A stretch of 64,000 bases of DNA, from the NCBI GenBank assembly GCA_038373865.1, contig JAXGGA010000068.1:62001-126000 (forward strand). The letters are read 5' to 3'. The first letter of the stretch is position 1; each line of letters starts with the position of its first letter. The notes under the pieces were generated by a model. The model was given only the letters and a program-made list of their open reading frames with translations. It made no database searches and was not told the origin of the DNA. The translations under genes and the position numbers were made by a program. Shown here piece by piece: positions 25,080 to 37,702 of this stretch. This DNA comes from Uloborus plumipes. Its lineage: Eukaryota; Arthropoda; Arachnida; Araneae; Uloboridae.

Positions 25080-28000
25080 TCAGTTTTAAACTATTTTATG
25101 TCTATATATAACAGTTTACATATAAAGAACCGAATGCATTCTGTATTTTTCTCAAAAGAAAAACTATCATTTAACTTATTATTACGATGTACAGATCCTG
25201 TGATCAAGGGTATTTATGTTTTTTTGTACGATATGTAATAATAATTAAAATGAAATACAGCTCTGTAATACTACTGCTCAGTAAATGCAGTACAATAATC
25301 ATAATTTGGAAATAATAAAGCCGATGATTGGTACCGTGCAAAGGTTCAGATTGTTGTCACTGTTCTTCTATAGATTGAGGAGTTTTACCTTTTCTTTAAT
25401 TGTTAGAAACTTCCACTTCATTAGCTTTGGATGAAGCAGTGTGATTAGATGCCATTATATTTCCTCAACATTCACATTTAGAATAAAAAATAAATAAATG
25501 AAAAAATGGAATAGTTATTTGTATACACTAACAAAACGATGTTGAGGCTCGTACGGTGTGGTAACTTCCGCTTTCATTTGATGCAAAAGGGATGGAATTG
25601 AATTCCCGAAACCAATATTTAGCAGCCAAAAATGAGGCAGATACTTTCACCTCGCGATTCCCTTCAGAAAAGTTTTATGTTACGGGCGAGGAAATCGCGT
25701 TAGCTCTAAAATTCATCGCTCGTGAAGATTTCGCGTTATTGCCATTTTGCGTATGTCAAATCACGTTGTAGCGTGAGTCCACTGTATAACTAGGATATAT
25801 TAGGTTACTCTATGCAGGAAAAAAAAACATATAAATAATGGTAAGAAAATTACTCTATATAACCATATTGTCGTAACTATCCCATTAAAAGGGAAATTAC
25901 TACATTCTAACAGTGATCAAACTTCTTAAAATGGTTCTGAAAGCGATTACATTTTTTTATATGGGATGAGTACGAATTTGACAATTAGAAAAGAAAGACA
26001 ACGAACATATCATAAAAGTTTTATGCATTCAAGAAAGAAATATGAGTGGAAAAATAGGTAATAATCTTTTCTAAGAGATAAACAATAGTCGGCAACAATG
26101 TCATTCGAAGTTGTCGAAGTAACAGCTAACGCTTTTTACCCTCAACTTCAAGTAATTTAAGTGTAAGTGTTCCTACCAGAAGGTTAGCTGAAGTTCCTGG
26201 TTGCTCAATATTTTTCAACAGTGAGTAAGTAAATCGGAATTTTATCGTCTGGTAAAATCATGAAATACTATCTCTGTCCGGAACAAACACCGGCCAACTT
26301 ATGAATATTATCGCCAACGGCATCGAATTGGAGACAATTTGACGGGATTTGCGTTTCTAATGCATGCAAAGGCAGGACCTATCTCACGGCACTCAAAAAA
26401 GCATCATTCAGATTTTCATCTATTGCCCGGTTTGGTTATTTTCTTTTTTCAATTACCCAATAGATACACGGGCGCGAAGATAAAGAACACAATGGCGGAA
26501 AGAATGAAGTGTCAGATAAGAGAGTGATTTTTTACTTTTTATCAAGAGCCCGAATTCGCTCTGCTCATACAATCGCAAACAATGAGGAATTATGTAAGTA
26601 AACAAAATTATGAATGCAGGGGAAGACTAAGGTAAACATAAGAGTATAGGGAAAGAAAGCATATTTAAGTCTACAATTGATTCTCTAACGATGTGTTCAA
26701 ATCCCAATGTTCTCTTCCTGTTGCAGAATCTCTATATATTCTTGAAGATAATTTGTTCCTTTCTAAGTGTTGTATTTTCTACGTTATTACTTGAAAACAT
26801 TCTAATAGTAGAATGATTTTAGAAAGAGAGAGAGAAAGAAAAAAAAAAGAAAATGGATAATGAGACAGAGAAGCGATGTGTCGAATCAGCCCTAACAATC
26901 TGCAGGCAGAAGCAAAAATCTCGATATTTCAACTAATTCACTTGTTTTGTTGTCAAAATTATTGTCCGAAAAATATTACTTAAAAACATATATTTATTTA
27001 CCAAGCGTGAATAAACAGTCGTAATGCAATCTGATGCAATACTAATAGACTGCGAATTTATTGTTCTGCCAAAATTTTCAAAACAACACATAGAATATTT
27101 TTAAAAACTAAGTTCTGTAATAAATTGTTTTAACTAAACATGCAGATGTAGAAAAGGACAATATAGCATAAATACAATAGAGACTGAATAACGGGTAATG
27201 TACAATTTCCTGGAGCATATAGAGCTTGGAATGCAGAGCGTTCGAGATTTTAGAGACTAACAGAATTTTTAACCGAAAACGAAAATTTTAAATAAATATT
27301 TTTTGAATACCAGTTAAGACGTCATACTTTTCTATATAACTCATGTGGTCGATTTTTAAGCTCTTATATGACCAAAATTTCACAATCTCTAAGAGAGAAT
27401 CTTGTAACCCATGGTGTAAATGCGACTTCATTCCAAGTTTTATTTCAGATCATTAAGATGAAACACCTGGCATCATATAATGATCTTTTCATTCTAAAAA
27501 TAATTAACTTTTCAGAGCTTATCAAAACACCCTGTCATTAAATCTTTTGATTTATTTTGAATATATTGGGATCATGGCACATTTCTGTCAGGCCATGAAT
27601 CGTCGTTCTAACCATGCTCAAAGTGGGTAAAGGCTAACATGCACTATCAACATCTGCCGCAACTAATTCACAAAAAAAGAGAAACTGTAGCCTTTTGATT
27701 TTCCTAGTAATTTCTCTAAGCTTTTATTTCTCTAACCAAAAAGGATGACATTTTAACTGCTCACATTTTTAAAACAAAATTGTTTCAAATATTTTTGATT
27801 TTTCTTACTTTTCCCTTTTTTTTCAGTATTGCTATTTTAGTTTTCAACGTGGTACGAGAGTAGATATACGGTACCAAAAAAAAAATAAATAAATAAATAA
27901 AATAAAAAAAAATAAAAAAAAATTAATATATTGTTTCTGAAATTTTTTAATGTTTTTGCTTTCAAGAACAAACATTGTTTTGTATTTTAAAGGCTTCGTC

Positions 28001-29053
28001 GGAGCCAACTAATAAAGTAAATTTTTATTTTTATTTCAGCTGTAATTTTTATAGTGGCAACGCTTGGTTTTGTTTATTATCGTTTGATGTTAAAATTTAT
28101 TACTTTATTCTATTCGCAATTCCAGTATTCAAATACGTTACCTCACGGTGATTTACAAAATGACTTTTAAAGGTAAAACTCTGAGTTCCATCTTAGTGGC
28201 GACGGTGGAATGTTTTCTTTTTGCTTCACTGAGAATATGGATATATTCCGAATAAGGTTAATTGTGTATTACCATATTGCTTACATTTGGATTTTTGTAG
28301 CAAGTGAGTATCATCACTTTATAAAAAATCTATTTTTACGATACGATATTTTCATTAGCGTCCGACTTATTGAAGATCAAATTTTTCCTGGAACTTCTAG
28401 CTCAAATTTTACATTTTAGAACTAAATGCAATCAAGAAAACTCTAGTTGTCGATGTACATTTTTTTTTAGATTTTAACTTGAAAAATAATCTATCGTTAA
28501 AAATATCAATGTAATTTCAAATGGAATTCTAAATTATTATTTAACCTTTTCACTGACACATTTACAGAACAGCTTATTTTTAGCATTTTACATAATGCCG
28601 ACAGAGTGCATAATTGGAAAAGAATTTTTACGATAGTTTACGGAGCAATTACATTTTATAGATGCATCTGCGAAGTTCTAAAATTGAGATATAATGTGAT
28701 TTGCAATTATTTCTAACGTTTAGTAATACTTCTTGATTTCTCAGCTCCTTTTATATGGGCCAGTATATATACAAGATAAAAAAAAAAATATTTCAAAAGA
28801 TAAAGAACAAAAAAAAAAAAAAAAAAGAAAACATTCATACGAACAAAAGTTACTGTTATTCATTTATCGTGGAAGCAATTTATAAATTACAAAATACGTT
28901 AATTTTATCTTTAATTGTCGTCATTATACACTGGCCGCAGGACACTCTATAATTTGTTGGAGTTCGGAATTATGTTTAGTTGATTTTCATCTGTGCTTGA
29001 GATTTTTAATTTATCATTGACAGCAGAAAATAATTTTTTAACCCTGAATTCTA
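25080..29053. other. Gene-free AT-rich tract with simple repeats
   Basis: No gene or element boundary found. Holds a short GA/A-rich run near 26825-26855, an (AAAT)-type run at 27877-27925 and an A run at 28809-28826. The area 25540-25780 has repeated 'cgcg' words (cctcgcgattccc, gggcgaggaaatcgcg) that are partly inverted but do not make clear termini. Open frames of 60-70 codons (26339-26527, 28210-28419) are unrecognised. Confidence 0.5.
27877..27925. repeat. A-rich (AAAT)n microsatellite
   Basis: Interrupted AAAT/AATA run flanked by A runs. Confidence 0.85.
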
Positions 29054-29471
29054 CACTGTAAAAAATGAATGTTGTTTTTACAGTATAATACAGCTGATTT
29101 TATAGTAATAAACTGTAAATATTGCTAATTTTACAGTAATAAACTGTAAAAATGCTACTTTTACAGTAAATTTTACAGCACTAAACTGTAAAATTTCTAA
29201 CTTTACTGAAATGAACTGTAAAATTGCTAATTTTTCAGTTTATTACCATGCGTTTTAGTTTTAAACTGGAACCTATGCTGCCTATTATACTGTTGTTTTT
29301 ACAGTATAATATAGCTAAATTTTACGGCAATAAACTGTAAAATTGCGAACTTTTCATTAAGAAACTAAAATTACTGGTTTGACAGTTTATTACTGTGCAT
29401 TTTTTACTTTTGAATTGGACCCTCGGCGGCCACTATTATACTGTAAGAACAGCAGTTAATTTTTTGCAGTG
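29054..29471 (+). mobile_element. CACTGTAAAA-family MITE, copy 2 (dimeric, TA-flanked)
   Basis: The 418-bp element begins CACTGTAAAAAATGAATGTT and ends TTTTTTGCAGTG, with TA immediately outside both ends (29052-29053 and 29472-29473). The interior repeats TTACTGTAAAATT-like units in both orientations. At about 29285-29315 the sequence restarts with 'ttgtttttacagtataat', the same text that follows the true left end, so this copy is two monomers joined without an intact internal terminus. Copy 3 at 30546 is the corresponding monomer. The TA duplication points to a Tc1/mariner-type enzyme acting in trans. Confidence 0.85.
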
Positions 29472-30545
29472 TAGTAATAAGCAAATGAAATCTTTTTTTT
29501 CTTTCTTTCTTTCTTTTCAGTAGCATCACACTACTTTTCAGCAAAATTAGACAAAACAAATGCAGTAAATTCAACATTTCTTACACATTTAGCAAATGCA
29601 CGTGAATCTAGTTCGCGTGAGATGTCCGTTCCTTTTATTCCAACGGCACAAATATCTGGAGCAATTTTGTAACTCAGTATTTTGTAAGCATTTTCTTTCA
29701 AAACTCTAATAATAATCAGTTTCTAAAATAAATCCATTGGTTTTACAATTTTATTATTATTTTTTGCATTCTTATGTTTCCAAAGTTATCAAAATATCTT
29801 CAAAACATAGGCGTGTGTTTCCATCACAAGCGGGAAAATTCTTTTATTTGTTTTCCTCTCTAAATTTAGGCCATCGCTACTTCTATACGTGTTTCTCATT
29901 GAGGAAGTACATAATCAAATAATCTCCAAATTCCGCCGAGATAAATAAAAAAGTCACTGAAAAAAAAATGCTGATTTCGTAACGCATGAAAGTCACGTTT
30001 CTTCTTTCGTTCTTTTTTTCTTCTTCTTATTTAATCAAAGTCGCTTGCCCTGGTAAGTTCCGCTTCTTTGGAATATGCTCCAAGCATATATTAAACTTCA
30101 TTAGCTCTCCTTTTTGTTTTAGAGCTATTTGTACACACTACGTGAAGGGTTCCTTGATAGTTAATCATATCAAAATGAATTAACCTCACGAGTGAGAGAA
30201 ACTTTGTCTCACAAGTTTTGACATTTGACTCTTGAACTTTACTGTTTATTAAAAGAAATAAGGAAAATGAAGACATAATTCTAGTTTTTTAGCTTTTTTT
30301 TTTAAATCGAAGTTACATTATCAGGTTAACTGAATTGAGCCTTCATATCCCCAGTTGCAAATATTTTTAAGTCGGATTGTATGTGATCAGATTGGTGGAG
30401 GGCTTGGATTAATACGAGAACCTGTTGAATTCGGCGCCACTGCTTCTTTTTGAGTGTAGTTTGCAAATATATTGCATCATATACTCATGTCTTAGCCTGC
30501 CAACTTCCTTTGAACTTGAAGTTCGTCTTACATTTTCTCATTCCA
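29472..30545. other. Gene-free spacer between two MITE copies
   Basis: AT-rich, with a (CTTT)n tract at 29490-29518. Small open frames at 29737-29922 and 29986-30183 are unrecognised and low-complexity. Confidence 0.5.
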
Positions 30546-30749
30546 CACTGCAAAAAATAGATGTTGTTTTTGCAGTATAATACAACTAATTTTATAGTAA
30601 TTTTACAGTAATGAACTGTAAAATTAGCAATTTTACAATAGCAAACTAAAATTGCTAGTTTCACAGTTTATTACTGTGCATTTTACAGTTTTAACCTGGA
30701 ACCTCTGCTGCCAGTATTATACTGTAAACAACAGTTATTTTTTGAAGTG
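30546..30749 (+). mobile_element. CACTGTAAAA-family MITE, copy 3 (monomer)
   Basis: A 204-bp element that starts CACTGCAAAAAATAGATGTT and ends TTTTTTGAAGTG followed by TA (30750-30751). The left flank is CA, probably a decayed TA. Sequence order matches the 29-kb copy in the same orientation, including 'ggaacctctgctgccagtat' near the right end, but only one monomer is present. Confidence 0.85.
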
Positions 30750-33674
30750 TATATGAGCATCCATTTGTTGACCATATTCAACACCGTCTTGTGTATTACT
30801 CAAAAAAAAAAAAAAAAAAAAAAAAATCATTTAACCCAGAGAAGAAAAAAAAAAAAAATCCGTAGTATCATAACCTAGTATAGTATGAAAGCAGAGGGAC
30901 AAGAAAATATGTAAATAAATGGTTCTCTTATTAAAATTTGAAAAACAGTAGCAAAAAAAAAGGCTAATCAGATTAGAAAATAATGAAGGGAAAAAATATT
31001 TCTGAGAAAGATGGACGCACTTATTGATATAGTTTTAACAGTCTAAACTGGTCCTTTTTTTGGAAAGGAGTGATTGAATAATTGTGTACAAGTTTATTAA
31101 TTGCTATCACAGATAATGGTTAATTGGCTTCTTTCAGAAGGGCTAATTTTTATTTGTGTTTGTGTTTAAAAAGCATTTCACTTCGAGACGTTCACTGCCT
31201 TGAACATCTTTGGAAGACCCTCCCTTCCCCATCCAAATAATATGGCGGGAATGATGTTCTGTCAAATTTTTTTATAGAGAGTAAAAATCACTTTCTTCCT
31301 CCTTATCATATGAAAAAAGTAGTTCAAGCCAACAATTCACTCGGAGAACTTCTTGGTTGCTCATTTTCTTTACTATTATTATATTAGTCAGAGCACGTGT
31401 CAAAAAAGGTTCAATAATGCTGCTTTTATGTCTCATTTAAAGGACTATGGAGGATTTAAAGAACCTCACATACTAGCTTTTTATCAGTATTCTAAGGAAG
31501 TTTTTTTTTTTGCATGTTTACCCTTCCCCAACCCCAGGTCGTTTTTCTAAGACGACTCTTAAAAGCTAATTTCGTACTCAGATCACCATGATTGGGTTAA
31601 AGGATAAAATCAGCCCCTTTTAAATGTAAGAGTTGCTTGAATTTCTATGATTCTTTTAACTTTTTATTGTGTACGTAAATTGATGAAGAAACATCTATTG
31701 ATTGAAAATTTCCCCACCTTTTCTTTTTGCCTTATATAGTCCCCGTATGATCATTTGTAATCGCATTTCCAGTAAGTCGAAGTGTTTTGTTAACCGTCTG
31801 TTATACTGCTCTCTGTTTAGTTTTAACTTGTAAAAGGTTAACTACCGTGACTACCAAAAGTGCGATAACATCATCTTTTTCATTTTGAAACTATATTGTT
31901 AAGTATCGAAGTCGTTAGCTCTACTTCACAGCATGCTAATTGAAGGTATCTTTTGTCTCTTAGCTGCACTTTTCCACGCTTTCCATCGTTTATGCTAATC
32001 TTTCGAAGCCGCATGCAGATTCATCCGATTTCTTATCTCCGTCACGTACACAGAAGATATGTCATTACCATATTGAATGGGAAACCGATTTGTTTTGACA
32101 ACTGTCACTCGAGCGGAATCGCCTCAAAATGTTTGAGCAATTTGAATGGAAGATCTTTCGGAAGTCGAATCATTCAAAGTTAATTAGAGTCCTGTTTTTG
32201 ATTCGTCTTAGGTTGAGGGAGGGGAAGAGGATGTACTTTCACTTCTTCGACTGATAACCTTGATTCTGAATCAAGGTGAATTAGAATGGATTGGAGCTTT
32301 TCTTCTATTAGCTGCTTATACATATGCTAATGGTCAGTATTTATGCAGTTTTGCCGCATTGTAATAGATTGATAATCATTAGCTTTAAGTATTATTGATT
32401 ATAAACAAACAACTTTGTGTTGAGACGTACAGTTGAAAACAACAAATTTGCTAAGAGAATTTTATGATTTTGTGTCAATGTAAAGTAAAAACAAACGCTA
32501 AACATTTGAAATAAATATTAGAAAGGCTTTTATCTAGCTCCTTTCCATACGTTTTTATCCGTCGTGTTTCCAGAATGCAGCATTTCACACTTCTATTTCT
32601 TTACCCTTAGGAAAAAGCTCATCGTGCTTCATAAATACTTGTGTGCAATTTTTATTATTAATGTGCCTTACGCTATATTTTTCTTTCGTTTACTTATATT
32701 GAAAGAACTGAAGGAAACTTCAATATTCGTATTTCAAACACCGTCGAATTTAAATTTTAGAACCAAAATGAAAACAAAAACGTTGTTCAACTTGTTTTTC
32801 AAATACGTAAATCATAGCTTATGTTTGCAGCCATATATTTTTGAAAGTGAATTGATACAATTTCATTTTTGCTTCAGCGTAGTTAACTTGGCTGAAAATA
32901 GTGACATATTACTTTTCTGACATCTTTCTGCAAAGAATGTAAAAATCTTTCACCAAAATAATAAGAACGCTCTTAATTTTTAAACTAAAAAAAATTTTAT
33001 TGGTAGAGTGGCATTCTAATATGACTTTCGCTTGCTCTCCATTTTATTTTATTACGAAGCAGCTTTTACATATTTCGTCAATTGGTTCATTGTCCTCTTT
33101 AACATTCCGTGAGTAACTTTCTAATCTTCTTCAAGAAAGTTCTCTGAAAGACTGAATCTGTTTTTTTTTCTTCTTCTTCTTCTAAGAGTACTTTTAAAGT
33201 GTACGCAACATTTGCACTTGAAAATCGTCAATTTCACAGGCGCCAACAGACAGATGTAGCAAATCAAAATGAAATAATGTTGATAGGATAGTGAAGGGAA
33301 AAAAATACATTTATGTATTTCTCATGAATATTTCATCAGATGCACATGTTTTGATGCACCTGTTTATGCAGGCTTAATTATCCGGTAAAGAATTTTGTGG
33401 GGAGGGAGGAGCATAAGCTGAAGTATAGTCGAATGAAATTCTTGGATCCATTTCTCGCGCCAGTAAGTGTCCCCGTTGAACACATCCTTGCCATAAAAAA
33501 CAACCTCCTTCAACCAGCTTGGAAGCAACTAATGTTGTTTTGTTTGTTTGTTTGCCCGAACCGACCATCCTGATCAGCTTCCATCATTATCTTTGATAAA
33601 ACGTACTGAATACGAAAGATGCTTATCTGCCTAATGACCCTGCTACATCCCTGTGTAAGGGCCCCTCTGGTGCT

Positions 33675-33698
33675 GAGAGGCCCTTTTTGGGGCCTCTC
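33675..33698. repeat. GC-rich hairpin
   Basis: GAGAGGCCC and GGGCCTCTC form 9-bp arms with a 6-nt T-rich loop. An upstream AGGGCCCCTCT (about 33657) could compete for the same right-hand AGAGGCCCT, so two alternative folds exist. It may be a chance structure in a GC-rich patch. Confidence 0.6.
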
Positions 33699-34074
33699 TC
33701 TCACATCTGAATAGTTGTCGGGTTGCCTCATTTTGCTATCTTCAGCGATTGTCTCATGACGTCACTATTAAGATAAAGGACATGCCGAAAATGGCGATGT
33801 TGAAGTTTGCCCTCTGTTCAGCTCGAAGGGTTGTGATCTTCCCTATTTCCAGCATTACTATTATTGCGTTGGCATTAGTGGGGCCTTACTTCCCTTATAC
33901 GACTTGGTACAATTTCATTGAATCTTTTATTTTTTACTGTTTGACTATATTTTGTTTCCCATATGCTGTGCGCAAATTCAAAACAGTTTATAGTCAAATA
34001 ATACATTGCCATTAGTAGAAATTCTGACAGAAATGGAAATAAAAATTCTTATACCTTGTGACTGAATTGAAAAA

Positions 34075-34136
34075 TTAACAATGAACTAAATTTAACGTAA
34101 AACAATGTATTTAACAATGAACTAAGTTTAACGTAA
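34075..34136. repeat. Short tandem duplication, 36-bp period
   Basis: The 26-bp word starting TTAACAATGAACTAAATTTA at 34075 recurs at 34111 with one difference, separated by ten bases. Confidence 0.85.
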
Positions 34137-35273
34137 GGAAAAGTGGTTGTGGGTTGAGTGCATGTATGCGTGCATTACTTTTTCCAAGTTAGCAAATAAT
34201 GGTTCTCCTACTGCTTTCGTTCCGAAAGAATACTGACGATTCCATCCTTTGGGAAGCAAAATAATACTGATCCAGGAAGGAGCACTTGCAATGATGGCTA
34301 CTAAAAAAATTGAAAATGAAAATATAAAGACTAAGTTTTAAAAATTAGAATAACTTGTGTATAAAACTTGAAGATATAAATTCATTGAAAAGAAACGTGA
34401 GGACATAAAGTTTGCATTCAAGTTAAATATCACTTCACCTAGAAAAATTCTTGAATTTTAGCCTCGCTTAAAGCTATAACGTGCCAGATCAAGATTTGAG
34501 TTCTAAGGCGCTTGAAGAATATTCTTTTAACTAATAACCTGCTTTCACACATTCTATACGACAGTTGAAACGTTTGTTACAACTTGAATGCCCATTGTAC
34601 ATGTACATTTGCCGCTAAGAGGAGCTTCTTCTTTCTTTATTTATTTTTATGTCTTTCGTTGCTTTAGATGATCAAGACATTTAGATTTAGAAGCAGGGAA
34701 TATAAAACGATGTAGAGTATTTACTACAGCTAGAACTGTAAATTTATTTGTGTTTCTTATTGAAATGATTAAAGAAAATGTCAAAATGAAGAGGTCTGCA
34801 GTACACCAGTGAGAACAGTGAAGTTTTCAAACATTAAAAGGAATAGTGTGCGTTTTAATACATCTTTAGTTGATTTTTAGGAAGAAAATGGGACAAGAAA
34901 GGTTATGGTAATGCTACACACATGTTAAAAGTTACTCAATAGCTTTTTATCGGGAGAATTATTCTACGCCAAACGTATAGTTATGGAAAACTGAGTTAAT
35001 TCCTATACTCAAATTCGTGTAACATGTTGATAAGATTGTAGTTTTGGTTTAAAGATAATGATATTATTTCGTAATTTTGAGGGAATTATTTGGGCATAAG
35101 TGTTTTGAGCGTTAATTGACTGCTTCCAATGATTAGTTTTATATTGCATTGTGTGTTTAATCTGTGGATAGCGTTGTAATCTAACGGGTATTTTTATGAT
35201 TATTGATCCACCATCTATTGGTGCATGAAAGAGCTCTTTTTCTTTGCTTGACTCTAATTATAAACTAAAGAAT

Positions 35274-35509
35274 GGGAAATTCCATGAAAAAAACGCCATT
35301 TTGTCCCGCATGTGATGCTCATGTATTTCATTCGAAGGAAGTGATTTTAAAGGGTGAAGAACGAAAATTTGGTGGCTAAGAAATCACAAACCGGTGTGGG
35401 ATATTGTAGACGAATGACTTTGTTTATTACTTTTTTAAATTACAATTTTTAAGGAAATATATGAGCGTCACGTGCGGAACAAGATGGCGACGGTTTTGTG
35501 GAATGGCTC
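35274..35509. mobile_element. 236-bp inverted-repeat MITE (GGGAAATTCC ends)
   Basis: The left arm GGGAAATTCCATGAAAAAAA, continuing to CGCCATTTTGTCCCGCATGTGATGCTCATGTATTTC at about 35329, is mirrored by the right arm from about 35453 to 35509 (AAATATATGAGCGTCACGTG... to GGAATGGCTC). The arms are about 55 bp with scattered mismatches and share the core GCCAT-TTGT-CCGCA-GTGA-GCTCAT. No clear target duplication is visible. No coding capacity. The terminal G-CATTCC theme is loosely like the 14873 element, but relatedness is not established. Confidence 0.7.
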
Positions 35510-36162
35510 AATACTTCTAACTTCTTAAAGAAAAGAAGTGCGAATTCATTTTTTGTCATCTGGTTAATCCAATTCCTTGTGACCACAAAATACAAGTATG
35601 CAATACATTTTACAATTTTTGTTCATCACACCTTAACGTTACTACATGACACTCATTTTTTTTCACTGCTACTTCAAGCGCTTTCAAAGCGCTGTTAAAT
35701 TAGTACATTGTTTTTGTTACAGCCAGTTAGTATTGTTTTGTTTAATGCGTTGAGAGATAATTCGTTTTCTGCTACTGTTCATTGTTCGTGACATTCTAAG
35801 CAAGTCGAAAAATACTATTTCCTAATTTTTATTGCGTGAGTCTCGAATGGCTTCTCTTTTTTTTCCTTGGGAAAAAATTACTGAAATTGGCTAGTTATGT
35901 GTATTTTTGACGCAACTCGACATGGCATGCTGGTTTTGGTGTGAAAGATAAGTACGATGTTTTCCTATGCATTTATTTTCTCGCTTCAACTTGTCCATTT
36001 TGTCGTTAAATTAACAGATAATCGTCTCATTTTTCTAGGTTCTTCAGTTATTTTTTCTATATTACGAGTTTATTTATCTAAGTTGAGTGCACTTAGGGTT
36101 GCTTTGAATGTTTATGCTGCATCATTGGGTAGAAATGCTGAATTTATAAATGATGAAACAAG
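35510..36162. other. Gene-free AT-rich spacer
   Basis: The frame 35957-36319 (120 codons) starts here and runs through the 36171-36327 MITE, so it cannot be an intact ancestral gene. Nothing else was recognised. Confidence 0.55.
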
Positions 36163-36170
36163 GGTAATTT

Positions 36171-36327
36171 CAGGGCCGTCATTTCAGGTTTTTCCAGGGG
36201 GGGGGGAGGACAGAGGGTGCAAAAACAATGCAATTTCATCGAAAAACTACAAAAACCACTCCCACTTATATGCAAATGCATTGATTTCTCAAAGCCGGCC
36301 CTCCGACCCCCCTAAATGACGGGCCTG
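36171..36327. mobile_element. hAT-like MITE with perfect 8-bp target duplication
   Basis: Inverted termini CAGGGCCGTCATTT (36171-36184) and AAATGACGGGCCTG (36314-36327) agree at 13 of 14 positions, enclosing 157 bp. GGTAATTT is duplicated exactly at 36163-36170 and 36328-36335. An 8-bp duplication and CAG...CTG termini are hAT features. A G-rich run (about 36198-36207) and a matching 'ccctccgacccccc' strand near the right end suggest a subterminal G/C-rich pair. No coding sequence of its own. The exact duplication suggests a fairly recent insertion. Confidence 0.9.
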
Positions 36328-36335
36328 GGTAATTT

Positions 36336-37580
36336 TAAGTGTTTGAGGTGCAAAATTGTTTCGTTGCAATTTAAATGAGCCAACTTTGCGCTGGAGAGGT
36401 TTAATGAGTGTTTCGGTGATCTTGACGACACTTGGCTATAGAAAAATAACTACATAGAAGTTAATTTAGATAATACATGTTCAAAGCTTGAATTTCTCGC
36501 ACTTTTATTTGGTTACGCTCTCTCTCTCTCACACACACTCTCATGTTAATTTTATTTAGGTTTATTTTATTTTATTTTTGAAACATAAATTGATTTGTGC
36601 GGATTTTGTGCCAATAGTTTAATTTCAACCAAAGCATGTGATGTCACACTTCTTGTTACCTGTCATAAACCGTGACAACTTAAGGAACTTCTCAAAGCTC
36701 GACATCCTTTCTGGACCACTCCTAAGTAAAAAATAAAGTTTATTATGCCATAAGAAATGCCACTGACTTGTTTTTCTATGCTTTAGAGTTTTGAAATTAA
36801 TTTTTTATGTTAACATTTTGCTTTCACTAGTTTTTAACGTTTTAGCACTACTCTCAATTAATTTTCCTCATCAGTTTTCCTCAATCATATATTGCACAAC
36901 AAAACCAATAGTTATCTTCTTGCCTTTTATCTATTTTTTATATAATTAAGCTTCTTAGTTTGCTAGATAAGTTATGTTATATTGTATTCTTGTACTTATT
37001 GCTTTTGAATTTCTTTTACACTGTGCTTTTCTCTTTATATTGATATCGATAAAGCATAATGTTAAATATATATATATATATTGGTTTTATTTATTTATCT
37101 ATTTATTTTTTTTGTTTTGTTTTTTAAATGTTGGAATATTTTTTGCTTTATATTGATAGTTTTTCTTGCTTGTTATTAAGTTCTCATTATTTACTTTTCC
37201 TGTATCGCAAGTGAAACATTTTCATTGATAAATATTTGCATTGTATGATAAAAATATAAACGCTTGTTATTTTTTACCTTTTACTATAACAATATTTTTT
37301 CTATTGCAGGTAAAATTTTCTAATACCTATACTGTGCTGTTTGAAGATAATTATACTGGTAAGCGTATGATATTACTTTCTAATAGAAAACGGAATAAGG
37401 CATGTGCAATTGATGGTTCGAAGTCGCATATTATTTTATCCCTAATGCATTTATTATGTTACTTAAAATAGTCATAGAATTCTGCTAAGTTACTAAAAGA
37501 TATTCGAACATTTTCCTTATTCGAAAAAAGTTCGCGTTTTTTTTTTTCTCTCTCTCTCTCTCTAGGGTAGAAGATGGATA
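36336..37580. other. Gene-free AT-rich spacer with CT microsatellites
   Basis: Contains CT/CA runs at 36519-36541, an (AT)n run at 37068-37081 and (T)n(CT)n at 37539-37563, the last ending about 20 bp before the palindrome. The open frame 37241-37471 is unrecognised. Confidence 0.5.
37539..37563. repeat. (T)n(CT)n microsatellite
   Basis: T run followed by about seven CT units directly beside the large palindrome. Confidence 0.9.
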
Positions 37581-37616
37581 ATTCATGCATAAAATAAAAT
37601 TCATGCATAAAATAAA
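37581..37616. repeat. 18-bp tandem duplication
   Basis: ATTCATGCATAAAATAAA occurs twice head to tail (37581-37598 and 37599-37616). The second copy forms the base of the palindrome that follows. Confidence 0.95.
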
Positions 37617-37702
37617 ACAGTCAAATTTTAAGGTTATGGAGAGAAAGGGTCTTTCTCTCCATAACCTTAAAATTTGACTGTTTTATTTTATGCATGAATT
37701 TT
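37596..37702. repeat. Perfect palindrome, 52-bp arms, 3-nt loop
   Basis: Bases 37596-37647 are exactly reverse-complemented at 37651-37702 around the loop GGT; the inner stem is GAGAGAAAG/CTTTCTCTC. There are no mismatches, so the structure is very young, maintained by conversion, or an artefact. It lacks transposon-like ends or target duplication beyond the adjacent 18-bp tandem repeat. The geometry fits a template switch during replication or a fold-back read joined in assembly. Confidence 0.95.

Larger units (their letters stand above)
30750..35273. other. Gene-free tract with simple repeats and small hairpins
   Basis: No gene is supported; open frames such as 32564-32920 (118 residues) and 33749-34015 (88 residues) have no recognisable domain. 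Poly(A) runs lie at 30802-30826 and 30847-30858. A 10-bp-arm palindrome (ACCTTGATTC-T-GAATCAAGGT) is at 32257-32277, and a GC-rich hairpin (GAGAGGCCC/GGGCCTCTC) at 33675-33698. A tandem 26-bp duplication is at 34075-34136. Confidence 0.5.

Noticed and set aside
25540..25780. Partly inverted CTCGCGATT / GAGGAAATCGCG words
   Set aside because: Short and unevenly placed; no terminal structure or duplication.
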